DNA of 64,000 nucleotides from Thoreauomyces humboldtii (GCA_027596035.1 JADGJA010000023.1:1-64000), one strand, 5' to 3'. Shown: positions 22,901-31,843, counted from the first letter of the stretch. The notes: generated by a model not told the origin, from the sequence alone. Program-made: numbers and translations.

Positions 22901-23642
22901 CCTGGCCAAGACGGTCCGTCTGGTGCAAGCCTGCGTCGACGTCATCTCGAGCAACGGTTGGCTTGCCCCCTGCATGGCCGCCATGGATCTCTGTCAGATG
23001 GTCGTACAGGCCATGTGGGACAGGGACTCTCCCCTTCGACAGATCCCTCACCTTGACGCCAAGGCCATCGAGAGGCTGAAGGAGGTGGGCGTGGAAGGCG
23101 TCTTCGACGTCATGGAGATGGAGGACGATGCTCGCGACAAGGCACTACAGTTGGACGCGAGGAGGATGGGCGACGTCGCTAGGTTCGTCAACAGATACCC
23201 TAACGTCGACGTGACGTTCAAGGTCGACGGCGACGTGGTCAAGCAGGGAGACGCGGTGTCTGTCAACGTCACCTTGGAGAGGGAGGATGACGAAGACGAG
23301 GAGAATGATTCCGCCGCTGCGACGGTGGGACCCGTCATCGCACCGTTCTATCCGGTCGCTAAGGAGGAAGGATGGTGGCTGGTCGTGGGTGACGTCAAGG
23401 ACAAGACCCTTCTCGCCATCAAACGTGTTGCGCTCCAGCGACGAGCGGCCGTCACGGTCGAGTTCGCGGCCCCGGAGCACAAGACGGGAGAGCTCGAGTG
23501 CTGCCTGTACCTCATGTGCGACTCGTACGTGGGTGTGGATCAGGAGTATGGGTTCAAGGTCGTCGTGGAGGAAGGGGCGGACGAAAGCGGAAGCGACGAG
23601 AGTGGGGATGAAGGGCAGGAGGAGAAAATGGAAGTGGATTGA
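16968..23642 (+). CDS. BRR2: U5 snRNP Ski2-like RNA helicase BRR2 (SNRNP200)
   Basis: BRR2 unwinds U4/U6 during spliceosome activation. It is a single uninterrupted exon, 2224 aa (human about 2136). The start at 16968 was chosen because MAEDVQRANQYQYTANSNLV and LQADRS match the family N-terminus; the frame stays open 71 codons upstream without conservation. Cassette 1 has Walker A APTGAGKTNCAML (about residue 560), DEIHLLHDGRGP, SATLPNYQDVAHF, HHAGMIRADR and the motif VI region LGRAGRPQFDTNGEG, then winged-helix and Sec63 modules. Cassette 2 has APAGSGKTVCAEFALF and DEIHMIGGDVGP but drifted motifs (GTSLANARDLGEW; QMMGCATRSAQGDNGG), as expected for the regulatory second cassette. A second Sec63 module and an acidic tail (DESGSDESGDEGQEEKMEVD) follow. 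The N-terminal 400 residues are acidic and charged. Confidence 0.97.
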   Translation: MAEDVQRANQYQYTANSNLVLQADRSALPRRDQEPSGEPETLAGRIDLRKMGDRVQRSIQEQKDRVEKKRKEKSERMKKSGAERAAKKSKKGVHHGGHGGILAATDDFESEDYRPRTKETTQAFELVLSFLQHLLGDIPQDVLRGAANDALSVLKDDGKKDFDKKKEIEELVSSQMSSDRFAQLVNLGKRITDYRPGEGADEQQGGDDATAREGMDEDHGVAVVFDEEDDESEDTDDEYEVREEESDDDQQDSAGQDDDQAAPTVLKPVGADGEDDEGGTDMDMDEFTDVIHSGAASAQSSAFGVMPKSSIERVKAHDVDAFWVQRTIASHYADAHTAQAKTTAAFDVLSSATNARDCENELMALFDYDNFALVKLLTQNRDVIVWCTKLAKAASPEERQQVEAEIQALGLGHILEQLQVAPTRRDVDKNRRGVVEMDLDVKPEANRPISFDLKKPTPTDSIVVPKAVLDIEALAFQQGGHLMSNKKCTLPAGTFKRDKKGYQEVHVPAPKATPMRDGEKLVSIAELPEWAQGGFQNAKSLNRVQSRIYPIGFGTDENLLICAPTGAGKTNCAMLTILREVGKYRNEETGQIALDAFKIIYIAPMKALVAEMVGNFSARLEKFGVKVAELTGDRQLTKAQIAETQIIVTTPEKWDITTRKATDRSYTNLVRLLIIDEIHLLHDGRGPVLESIISRTIRQIQQTQEMVRLVGLSATLPNYQDVAHFMRVDPEKGLFFFDNSYRPCPLKQQYIGITEKKALKRFQLMNEIAYDKVMEEAGKNQVLVFCHSRKETAKTAKAIRDMAMEKDTIGQILKQDGASRELLTEMAATVKNPELAEMLPYGFAIHHAGMIRADRSLVEDLFAEGHVQVLVSTATLAWGVNLPAHTVIIKGTQVYNPEKGRWVELSPQDVLQMLGRAGRPQFDTNGEGIIITTHGELQYYLSLLNQQLPIESQFISKLSDNLNAEIVLGTVRNRDDAVQWLGYSYLYVRMLRNGPLYGVGPDEAEADPYLLQKRVDLIHSAAVVLDKCNLIKYDRKTGRFQVTELGRIASHYYISHSSMATYNSHLKPTMTLMDLFRCFALSEEFKFIPVREEEKLELAKMLERVPIPVKESIEEPTAKINVLLQAHISQLKLEGFALMSDMVYVTQSAGRILRAVFEICLKRGWAQLSRKCLDLCKMVDKRMWLSMSPLRQVPGFPADVIKKLERKEFPWDRYYDLNPQELGELAGIPKAGKLIHKAVHQFPKVEVQAHVQPITRSLLRIELTVTPDFQFDAKVSNGGAEAFWVLIEDVDSEIILYHDTFVLKQRYAEEDHHLTFTVPLFEPLPPNYFVSILSDRWLHSETRLPVSFKHLILPEKYPPHTELLDLQPLPVTALKNKEYEAVFSSWRHFNPIQTQVFNALYQSDENVFVGAPAGSGKTVCAEFALFRLWATRPKARCVYIAPFDEVVELKLFEWKAKFGGILGGKNIVALTGETTGDLKLLETGDVVFATPQKWDMLSRRWKQRKNVQTVGLFIADEIHMIGGDVGPTLEVVVSRMRYISAQTDNKIRIVALGTSLANARDLGEWIGATGQSIYNFKPSVRPVPLEIHIQGYTVPHFASMMVAMTKPTYLAITQLAPGKPALIYVPSRKQARLTAVDILTYALAEGQEKKFLHCSDDDLAPYLAKVQDRTLTETLEYGVAFYHEALSKNDKRIVESLYETGAVQVVVASRDTCWGMKLRSHLVVIMGTQYFEGKEHRYADYPITDVLQMMGCATRSAQGDNGGARCVLMCQSIKKDFYKKFLHEALPVESHLDHFMHDHFNAEIVTRTIENKQDAVDYLTWTFLYRRMALNPNYYNLQGITHRHLSDHLSDLVETTLEELANGKCIAVEDEDVSPLNLGMIAAYYYINYVTIEVFSMSLNEKTKMRGLLQIVAASAEFESVPIRHHEDQVLKRIYDRCPVKVDTPNFDDPHFKTNVLLQAHFSRVQLPADLESDQKTVLAKTVRLVQACVDVISSNGWLAPCMAAMDLCQMVVQAMWDRDSPLRQIPHLDAKAIERLKEVGVEGVFDVMEMEDDARDKALQLDARRMGDVARFVNRYPNVDVTFKVDGDVVKQGDAVSVNVTLEREDDEDEENDSAAATVGPVIAPFYPVAKEEGWWLVVGDVKDKTLLAIKRVALQRRAAVTVEFAAPEHKTGELECCLYLMCDSYVGVDQEYGFKVVVEEGADESGSDESGDEGQEEKMEVD

Positions 23643-24176
23643 GAACGGGTCTGAACCGAGCTGTATTTTCAAATATGTAACATTGATTTCACCCATGCAT
23701 TCTGTTCAAAGCAGGACAATCGGCCATAGAAAGGTGTAAGAAAGCCATCCGGGTCTACATGTATGGCCGCACCACCACCATCAAGAACATCGTCTACTGT
23801 CGACTAGACCACGTAGCGAGTCCCGTCTTCCCGTCTCCGCTGGGCTGGCATCTTCGTGTTTTTGCCTTCGCCCAGCCCTCTGGCCTTCACCCGTACCCCC
23901 CTCCCCCCCTTCGACATCTTGACCCTGGACCATAGCTGGAACTTCCTAGACCCATCCGCAACGCACAAGGCCACCCCAAGCGCCCGTCAATCCAGCTACG
24001 GCAGCTCCGTGTGTAATCAGAATACCCCATACCCTTGGATATCATCGCTTTCTACTGCGACCGGCCGCTTTCCAGACGTTGTCACCCCTGTCGCCTTTGG
24101 TGAAATCCTCACCTTCCAACCCCCAGCATCCCTGCAACCTCTTACGGATCGCGTATCCGGCGGATCAGGTATCCCG
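23643..24176. other. BRR2 3' region and Arf GEF 5' region
   Basis: 534 bp between two plus-strand genes. The Arf GEF frame is open from 23856, so an upstream start is possible, but the sequence there (proline/serine-rich) shows no conservation that I can see. Confidence 0.4.
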
Positions 24177-27100
24177 ATGGCGGAAGTCGCGGCCGCCGAG
24201 CCGTTCATTCCGCCCCACGAGCCGCCACTTGGTGCCGCCCAGGGAGTTCGCTTGTCAGCGTCCGGGGAAGACGATACCTCCTTGGATGGTCAACACCTGC
24301 CCGAGCGGCATGTCGTTGAACCAGCTTTGCAGCCTTCGGCCACATCGAAGCGCGACTCGCACATCTTGACGTTGGACGTCGGGACTCCCTTGTCCGTCGA
24401 CATTCCCCAGTGGCTTCTCTCGGATATGAGCAAGCACGCCAGTGGTCAACGGTCTCCACGTCGTGGCATGCAGCGCTCTACATCTGTTCCGCCGACCAGC
24501 ACGTCTTGCGAGAATGTGAACATGGATGCGGACAAGGGAGGCTCGCCAAGGTCGTCTCCTAGCTCCGACTCTTCTGCACGCGCGCGGCTGCGTTCGAAAT
24601 CCGCTCCCGCCATAAGAGAGATCACTGGAACGAGGAACGATCAGAAGGAACGCCCAGCTGACCGGGCACAGGATGTGGAATCGACTTTTACGAATCATGT
24701 ACCAGTCGAACCTGACGACATCAAGGTATGCACAAGTTACTGCACGTTCGTTGAACGCGTCCTTACATGCAGTTGGCTCTCAGACATCACCAGGACCACC
24801 GCTGCGAACTGCGTCGCTCAGCGGAATGGAGACCTCGACGCCGCCTTCATTGGTATCAGTTTCTATGCCAGAAGCGATAGCTGTGGCACAATCTCCAGCA
24901 GTCCCTGCCAAGGACCCTGCGATGCGCATTATCGAAAGCAAAGATGTCTCTGAGGCTGCGGGTGATTCAAAGGACACATCCTCACGCCCAGCATCGCCCG
25001 AACCGTCTCCTGAGAGCTTTATTCCTTACGAAGAAGATGGGTCGGATCGGCTTGAGAAAAAGGGCAAGTTTTGGACTGGATTCAAAGTACGTTACAGAAG
25101 GGATCTTGTTGTTGTCAAACAGCTCGCAACTAAGCACCCTTTGCCTTCATTGCAGAGGTCAGTTAGTGATAACTTTGCCAAATTGCGAACGTCTCGGTCG
25201 ACGGTCGATTTCCGAAACCTGCCGCCGGTACGAGGACTTGCGGAATCGAAAGGCCCTTCGCCATTGACAGAGACGCTAGAGGTACTTGCAAACCTTGTTC
25301 TTCGCTTGTTGCTTCGTTCTTACAATCGCACGTCATTCTCAGAACCCACGAAGCAGTGTTGGCAGCAGTCACACACCACAGCCAACGTCTCCACTTTCCC
25401 CATTGTCTACTCCGAAGGACCGCACAGTCATTGATCATCCACTTGCTATTCCTCCGCCAATATCTAAGCGACTGTCGGTAGCAAGTTTTACGAGTGCATC
25501 AGGAAATGGTGGCCGATCCACGCCGCCCATATCATATCCGGACCGAAGGCATTCTCGATCCACGACTGCTTCTGCCACAGCTGCAGTTATGCCGTCTTCC
25601 CTTCCCCCGTTGTCACCGGAACCCACAACCCCTAGATCGTCCCATACGTTTTCTGTGCCAGGAACTCCTACCTCGCTGGACGAGGCGGAAGCCGAGCGCA
25701 TAAATAGTTTGATACGGAAACACAAGGAGGCAAACCTCGAGAAAATCATCAATCCTTCACCGGTACCCAAACGCAACAGTTCATATCATTCGGGTCTGGG
25801 CCACGCTTCGGGACAGCTGTGGCTGGGAACTGGCAGCGAGACGTCCTCAGCGATAGATACATCTACACGCGGGTCTCCCCTTGAATCTCCAGACAACAGC
25901 AAACCTCAGGCATTAACGCTGCCTCGCTCTCGCGCTGGGATCTCTCCCGTGGCTACGGTAGCAATGCCCGCCAGCCCCCGCTCCTTACCACGGTTGTCGG
26001 CAGAGATCGGAGTGCGTCCTACCGCCGTCGGCGAGTCCTCCTATCCCGCAAGTCCGAAACCGCTTGGCGCGACCCATATGCCAGACGGCAAGGAGGCGCA
26101 TGTCAGCGATCCTGTATCCGTTGCTGAGCCACCAGATCCGGCTAGTTCAGTTGAGCCGACAATGCAGGCTGGAAAAACGTACAAGAAGATGGACCCTGAG
26201 CAGGTGGGCGTTCTTTTATTCAACGAATCTCTTGTGGAAATTCCGTACGACAAGATTTCGGAGATCATCGGCCGTGGAGATGATTTTCACAAAAGGATTC
26301 TTACGAGTTACATGAGCGGATTTGACTTTGCCGGGCATGAGATTGACGATGCGTTCAGGTAAGGTCGAACAGGTGCTTTCATGTCGAATCCTCTCGCTTG
26401 ACTCAAACTTGTACTCTCTGTAGAGCGTTAGCGAATCATCTCCTAGTTACTGGGGAGTCACAAATTATTAGCCGAATTATAGAGGCGTTCGCATTTCGGT
26501 GGTGGGATTGCAATCCAGATCTGTGGCCGGCTTATCTGAATAAAGGTAAGTCTACAATGAGCTGAAGGTTTTCACTTGTATAGCAAGGCTCTAGGTCTCA
26601 TCCCAATCTTACAGAAAACGCTGAGACCATTATGAATTCTGTCATGCTTTTGAACACGGACTTGCACATCGCCAATGCGGCTTCGCGCAGCCGCCGGATC
26701 ACAAAAAAGCAATGGGTCTTCAATATCCTCAACTATCTTGTCGAAGTTTCACAAAAGAATGGCTGGCTGGGTGGCGAGGGAAAGGACGTACGCACTTGGA
26801 GCCGAAATCTGGAAGGTATCCTCAAGGTAGAGTGGCTTTGGCGACGGTATCCAGCTTGATCCCACATGGCTTATTCTAGTCATCTTAGCGAACATACGAT
26901 CGAACTGCCAAAAGCCCACTCCCGCAGCGGGAGATGGCGAAAATGTCATCCGACCTGTCTGGTGCCGAAAGCGTTTCACCCGAATTTTCGTCCCCAACCT
27001 CACCACAATTATCCAACGTACCTCGTATGCATCGTGATAGCTCCTCGCTGTCACTTGCATCTACCTTGTCGACCGGAACTATGTTTTCAATATCTGACGG

Positions 27101-29017
27101 CAAAAGGCGTGGACCTCTGAACAACTTTGGATTCCGCCGAAAAGGCGATCGGCAAGATACTCGGCACTCTTTCGGCGATGCGCCATCCATGCAGCCTCAT
27201 GCTCTCAGTCTGGACTCCCAACTGAACTTGGCGGCTGGTGGGCCGAGTCACTCGCTCGGTCGACACTCTACGGCGGGCGCTCTTGGGCAGCAGCCGCACG
27301 ACGGATCGTGGGATGGTAGCGGAGACGCACCGGGGGCCATAGACAGTAGAACCCCGGTCGTGCGCGGCGATATCCTGCTGGAAGGGCAAATGATCCGAAA
27401 GCACCTCAACGAGAAGGATGACGTGAAAGCGAAACATCGACAATGGGCCAAGCTTGATTGTACTTTGCGGCTTGATATCGCAGCTGGTACCCTGGAACTG
27501 TTGATGGAAAAACTGGAGAAAGACACGAATGGTGGTGCTTCAGGGTTTCCTCCACTACCCCCCACGGTTACGGCAGGCGCTGACGACGCGAGCCCAGTCC
27601 CGATGCGCCGCAGCGGAACCACCGAGAGTACGAAGGCATGGGCAGGACCTTCGGGTGAAAGAAGTCGAATTAGCTCCGAGTCGGTGAGTGGACGAAATCT
27701 CCGATTTTTACAATGCTCTTGATTATGCAACTCAATCACGGTCTATAGACGCGTCCAGGAAAGGAGCACATCACACAGTCCTTCAACCTGCTACATTCGC
27801 TGGCGACGCCGCTACCGCCTCCAGGATATTCTGCGTCTCGCCCTCATGTGTTCACTCTGCGCCTATCGGACGGCCAGATATATCTGTTCCACGGATATAG
27901 CGCGGAAGTCGTCCGAGAGTGGGTTCGCACTATCAACACCTGGGCTGCCCGAAAGTCCAAAGAGCCGCTATTGGGTAGCGGCGGGAACGCAGAGTTTGGT
28001 TGGGGTCCTCTCTTGTGGGAACGAGCGGAGCAGAAGGACAGGGAGAATGGAGTCGGCTCGGCGGCGAGCGCCGGGACGAGTTCGCCGTCAATACCTGCAA
28101 ACGCTGGATCCACGCTCAGTCCGCTCAGTTCTGTTCCCGGTCCAAAGTATGCAGCTTCGATGCGGAGCTTTGCCAGTGCCGCCAGCGCCGAGAGCGGACG
28201 GAGTGCGGCTACTGTAGCCGGAACGGGAGCAGCGTCAGCCGACGCAAAGAAGGAGCTTGCAAAGCGCCTCAAGCGTACAAAAGTCTCGGAATGGATGCCA
28301 CCAGTTCCCCTTGGAAGAGTCATGTCCGTGTTGCCAGAACCACGACAGCGCGCGGTATGGGCTCGACAGCAGCAGCTCGTACTTGCCGACATCGAGGAGC
28401 ACTCCGGCTTCCGAGATCCACTCGATCGCCTCTACGTCGGGCATCCGGCCCTTCGCCAAAAGGCGCAGGCCAACTGGATGCGCAAACAGCGCTGGCTGAT
28501 GCGCGAATACGAAAAGTACGGCACTTACGCGCAACTCCTCATAGGGGCGCCAGCGGAGGCCGGAACCGAGATTCAGTCCCCAGTGGCCATGCCGGCACCC
28601 CCCATCCCCGTCGCCGTACAGAAACCACGAAGGAAGAGTATCGGCCCGTCGACGACCTACTCGCCCGGGTCCATTGCACCCGAGAGCCCACCCGCCGGGA
28701 CTCCCGTCACCGCCGGCGTCACTAGTCCCGCTGCATCTTCCACCTCCTCAAGCAGCAAGACCCGCAACGATAGTTTGGACATGATATCAGAGGCGCGGGA
28801 AGCGGCCACCGAAACGGCCATGGTCACAGAGACACGGTCGCGGCCTCGACGCAACTCGAGCAGTACCGTCCTCCCTCGTTCGCCTTCAGCCGCGAGTCCC
28901 AGCACCGTCAATTCTCTTCCTCTTGCTGCAGACCTTCACCCGCGGCAAAACCACACTTTACCACGACTGTCGAGCGAATCGAGGCGAGAGTCGATGGATG
29001 AGTCGACAAATATTTGA
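24177..29017 (+). CDS. Sec7-PH domain Arf guanine nucleotide exchange factor (EFA6/PSD/Yel1-like)
   Basis: It activates an Arf GTPase (Arf6/Arf3 type) at the plasma membrane by exchanging GDP for GTP. Eight exons keep frame: 24177-24725, 24784-25086, 25156-25281, 25343-26358, 26424-26545, 26615-26826, 26889-27683 and 27749-29017 (1463 aa). The first 620 residues are disordered, rich in Ser/Pro. The Sec7 domain has FHKRILTSYMSGFDFAGHEI then DDAFRALANHLLVTGESQII; the Glu of TGES is the expected catalytic finger. It continues WWDCNPDLWPAYLNKENAET and MNSVMLLNTDLHIANAA. FDF.G.EID is typical of EFA6/PSD rather than BIG/GBF types. A PH domain begins EGQMIRKHLNEKDDVKAKHR and resumes after a long insertion at HVFTLRLSDGQIYLFHGYSA through WVRTINTWAARK. 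A helical segment and a disordered tail follow. A start at 23856 is possible. Confidence 0.87.
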
Positions 29018-29285
29018 GCATCTGGCTTGTTTCATTGCTCTTTGTATCCTACTTCGGACACTCTGTACATATAATATTTCCCTTTCAATTTTGACATTCA
29101 TGCATCATCGAGAGCGAGTGAGACGAACCAAAGTTCTGGCACTTAGATGAACGCAGCTATCTTGAGTCTGTCATTTATTGTGATGTGTAGCGGCCATCAG
29201 GTCACCGCGTAATTTATGTGAATCGAAGGCTGGGAAGCCGGGAAGGGAACATACAACGGCCAATTGGACAGCACGTAATTTATTG
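29018..29285. other. Convergent 3' region between Arf GEF and cycloisomerase
   Basis: About 270 bp between two convergent genes; AT-rich patches that may hold polyadenylation signals. No gene is seen. Confidence 0.4.
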
Positions 29286-30143
29286 CTACGGTGCTGATGC
29301 CATCCACGGAAGGGGCGCGACCGCTTCATGGCCAACGACAGCAACAGGGCCGATGGCGATCCTCCAAAAGTCCAGCAGCAACGTGACGATCATGCACGCG
29401 CCGAGCGAGTCCACGGCGACCCTCGTCACGGTCCAGTTCTGCCCTTCCAGGTTTTCGTCCAACCTGTAGAACATCGGGAAGCTGACGATGAAGTAGATCG
29501 CGTAGAACAAACTTCCTACGGTAAACATCGAAAAAGGATCGGGATAATTGTAATATGGGAAGGATTGAATGCTGAACGTCTCGAGGAATGCCGTGAGGTA
29601 GGAGAACGTCAAGACCACGGATCCGAGGGCAAGGGTGGAAGAGGAGACGCGAAGGGACACGAAGCGGATGAGTCTCGTTGCCACGACGTGGTACAGCAAG
29701 AAGTAGCTGTGTGTGATCAGGTACAATGCGATGGGAACGTCGTTTAGACGGTGAGCGGGAAAGGTGTAGCGACAATGCAGGATCGTGTAAAAGTAGTGAG
29801 TCCAGACGTAGTTTGCAACGAACGAGTAGATCGCTAGCCACAGGTTGGCTTTGGTCGTGTAACGTTTAGCCCAGTGGACGGAAGCGTCATCGCAGAAGGA
29901 GGGAAACAGGAGTGGAAGGATGATGGGAGGCAGACCGAGAGAGCAGCCGAGGCGCATGTAGGACCACTCGTCAAAACGCTCATAAGTCTTGGAGAGTAAG
30001 ATCCAAGCGAAGGCGCAGGTCCAGGCGGTTGACCAGTAAAAAAAGAAGCGCTCTCCTCTACGCTTTGACATGTTTCGCGCTAGATAGTATCCTGAAGAAG
30101 AGGAGAGGAGAGACGCAGCGCTGCGGTTGCGAGGCTTGCCCAT
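29286..30143 (-). CDS. Cycloeucalenol cycloisomerase (CPI1-like)
   Basis: In plants this membrane enzyme opens the 9,19-cyclopropane ring of cycloeucalenol to give obtusifoliol in cycloartenol-based sterol synthesis. One exon, 285 aa, the usual length; a later Met (about residue 25) just before KRRGERFFFYWS could be the true start. Family blocks are seen along the whole length: KRRGERFFFYWSTAW, a YERFDEW element, WAKRYTTKANLWLAIYSFVA followed by NYVWTHYFYTIL, YTFPAHRLNDVPIALYLITH, FLETFSIQSFPYYNYPDPFS, GSLFYAIYFIVSFPMFYRLD, and VAVDSLGACMIVTLLLDFWR near the end. Several hydrophobic segments fit a multi-pass ER protein. It is intact, with no stop or frameshift. Flanking genes are ordinary eukaryotic genes and base composition is similar, so contamination is unlikely. 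The enzyme is unexpected in a fungus, which normally makes lanosterol directly. Confidence 0.9.
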   Translation of the reverse strand: MGKPRNRSAASLLSSSSGYYLARNMSKRRGERFFFYWSTAWTCAFAWILLSKTYERFDEWSYMRLGCSLGLPPIILPLLFPSFCDDASVHWAKRYTTKANLWLAIYSFVANYVWTHYFYTILHCRYTFPAHRLNDVPIALYLITHSYFLLYHVVATRLIRFVSLRVSSSTLALGSVVLTFSYLTAFLETFSIQSFPYYNYPDPFSMFTVGSLFYAIYFIVSFPMFYRLDENLEGQNWTVTRVAVDSLGACMIVTLLLDFWRIAIGPVAVVGHEAVAPLPWMASAP

Positions 30144-30664
30144 GATAGAAGACGAACGCGGCGAGAGAGAGGGCCGGACAGAGAAGGTGGAGATCCGGAG
30201 AGAGATAGGGAGTCAGGCCAAAGAGACAGGTAGCGGGACAGGCAGAGAGGCAAAGCTGCATCTACTGTATATAAAAAGGGTTGCCGCGACAGGCTCGGGG
30301 CTGAGGGGCCGAGGGCTGAAGGCCTGAAGGGGGTGCTCGAGTTGCCGTTCGACACCGCGCAGCGCTCTCATGTCATCTGTCCGAAAAAGGCGCTGTCCGC
30401 CCAGCCACCGACCTCGCATGGGGGTTGGGAACAGCCAAATCCGGCAGGGCTCTTTGCCCAACGACGAGTTCCTCCATGTCCAATTTATCTCTATAGCCAT
30501 CTTCCGGAGCGGTCTTCAAAAGTCGCGAAATCGTCCGTCTTTTCTTTATACACGAGAAACCGCTCAGACATGGCGTAGCTCCTCGGTTCCTTTCCGGCGT
30601 CTCTGCCGTTCCCGTTGATGAAAGTGCCCCAGAGAGCTTTGCTGCGACACTTGTATATTAGGAT

Positions 30665-30892
30665 GTGATCAGGAATTTCGGAACATCTCTTGACAAGCTG
30701 AAGGACCTGCATATCAAGTACGTGACTGACAAACCGGCAGCGCCTGAACTAACTGTCGAAGTCTTGCAAGGGCTGCAGCCTCTTTACATGAGCAGCAACC
30801 GTGTTCACAAGATCAGTGAGAGTGAGGTACACTCGCAGCATGGTACCCTGTGTGAGACTCTTACATTTGGTACTAATGACTTTCCCGGTTAA
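30665..30892 (+). pseudogene. Short open stretch, possible fragment of a lost gene
   Basis: A 75-codon frame begins MIRNFGTSLDKLKDLHIKYV and goes on to KPAAPELTVEVLQGLQPLYM. The pattern SLDkLkDLH..Y....PaaP with a later LQPLYMSS loosely recalls the HNOB haem-NO-binding region of soluble guanylate cyclases (NLDALHDHL..IYP...APSF...LHY.S). The likeness is weak, there is an in-frame stop just upstream, and no cyclase domain follows. It may be chance. Confidence 0.2.
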
Positions 30893-30933
30893 CATAGAAT
30901 GAAAATCCTGGCCTCGTCAAGCTATCACTGTCC

Positions 30934-31407
30934 TCAAAGCGGTAGCGCGAAGTACCGTTGGGCTATCATGATGCGGATCTCTCGACGGCTGCGGCATCCA
31001 TCGACGGCTGTGAGGTGGTCGAAGAGGAGTGCTAGAAAGCTCAAATGAACTATCCCGGACCAGACACAGACCGCGCGTGACAATGCAAGCCCTATGCTGA
31101 AGCTGAGGATTGCACCGCCCTCCATGGGGAGCGTAGGATCGGGGGTTAGAAAGGGGAACGGGGCAGGGGCGAATACCAAGCTTCCGACCAAAATCTCGTT
31201 GGTGTTCTGGAAGGGTGGATCGGGGATTAGAAAGGGGAACGGGGCAGGGGCGAATGCCAAGCTTCCGACCAAAATCTCGTTGGTGTTCTGGAAGGGTGGG
31301 TTCTTGGAGCTAAGGAGATTCGAATGAGATTTTGGTTGACGTCCCTTATTCGTGCTCGTACGCACCCCGTCTCCCTCCTTTGTGACAATTGAAGCTCGCG
31401 AATTCAT
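30934..31407 (-). CDS. Unrecognised ORF spanning the 81-bp duplication
   Basis: 157 codons open on the minus strand. The duplication produces a repeated peptide of 27 residues containing PPFQNTNEILVGSL and FAPAPFPFL. A hydrophobic segment follows (GGAILSFSIGLALSRAVCVW), then an arginine-rich end. I do not recognise it. It may be non-coding; the frame may be open only because the duplicated unit lacks stops. Confidence 0.2.
   Translation of the reverse strand: MNSRASIVTKEGDGVRTSTNKGRQPKSHSNLLSSKNPPFQNTNEILVGSLAFAPAPFPFLIPDPPFQNTNEILVGSLVFAPAPFPFLTPDPTLPMEGGAILSFSIGLALSRAVCVWSGIVHLSFLALLFDHLTAVDGCRSRREIRIMIAQRYFALPL
31138..31299 (+). repeat. 81-bp tandem direct duplication (two copies)
   Basis: The unit starting GATCGGGGGTTAGAAAGGGG (31138) is repeated at 31219 (GATCGGGGATTAGAAAGGGG) with only a few mismatches, both copies ending TTGGTGTTCTGGAAGGGTGG. 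The period is 81 bp, a multiple of three, so reading frames pass through both copies. Confidence 0.85.
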
Positions 31408-31539
31408 GCGGATTTGTGTTCTTGCGCTAGTGGCGATGCACAGAACACTACCCTTACCACCATGGACCCAACATCATGCGACACATCGAGTACATATGAT
31501 GCTACCATCTGTTCTTTGAATATCCTTTTCCAGTGCCAG

Positions 31540-31733
31540 CTTTGAACAACTCAGACATGCTCTGTTGTTTGATGAGGAAAAGCCGCAAGCAGACTTTGTG
31601 TAGGAGGTGCTACACGAGCTATGTACAAGGCTCAACCTCGAGTTAAGGAATCCACCATTCCTAGTTCACACCTTCTCGGTTCCCCTGCAGCGCTATCGCC
31701 GCCATGTCGATGCGTAAGTCCATGAAACTCTCA
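31540..31733 (+). pseudogene. Possible broken coding fragment with one in-frame stop
   Basis: On the plus strand one frame reads SFEQLRHALLFDEEKPQADF, a valine, a TAG stop, then EVLHELCTRLNLELRNPPFL and VHTFSVPLQRYRRHVDA before a second stop. The composition looks protein-like on both sides of the stop, as in a decayed exon. The family is not recognised. Confidence 0.25.
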
Positions 31734-31843
31734 AAACCTAACGCAGACGAACGTGAGCGACCCGGTGCCACCCTACCGTCCAGCGCATAACTGATTGCAT
31801 ACCCCAGTAGAGCGGAAAGTTGGGTTTGAGTCCGTCCAAGAGT

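Larger units (their letters stand above)
30144..31843. other. Gene-poor stretch with a repeat and possible coding debris
   Basis: 1.7 kb between two minus-strand genes. The first part (30144-30260) is purine-rich on the plus strand and probably contains the cycloisomerase promoter. The rest contains an 81-bp direct duplication and two stretches that look like decayed coding sequence, listed separately. No intact recognisable gene was found on either strand. Confidence 0.45.

Noticed and set aside
31138..31299. CRISPR-like repeat
   Set aside because: Only two adjacent copies without spacers; it is a simple tandem duplication.
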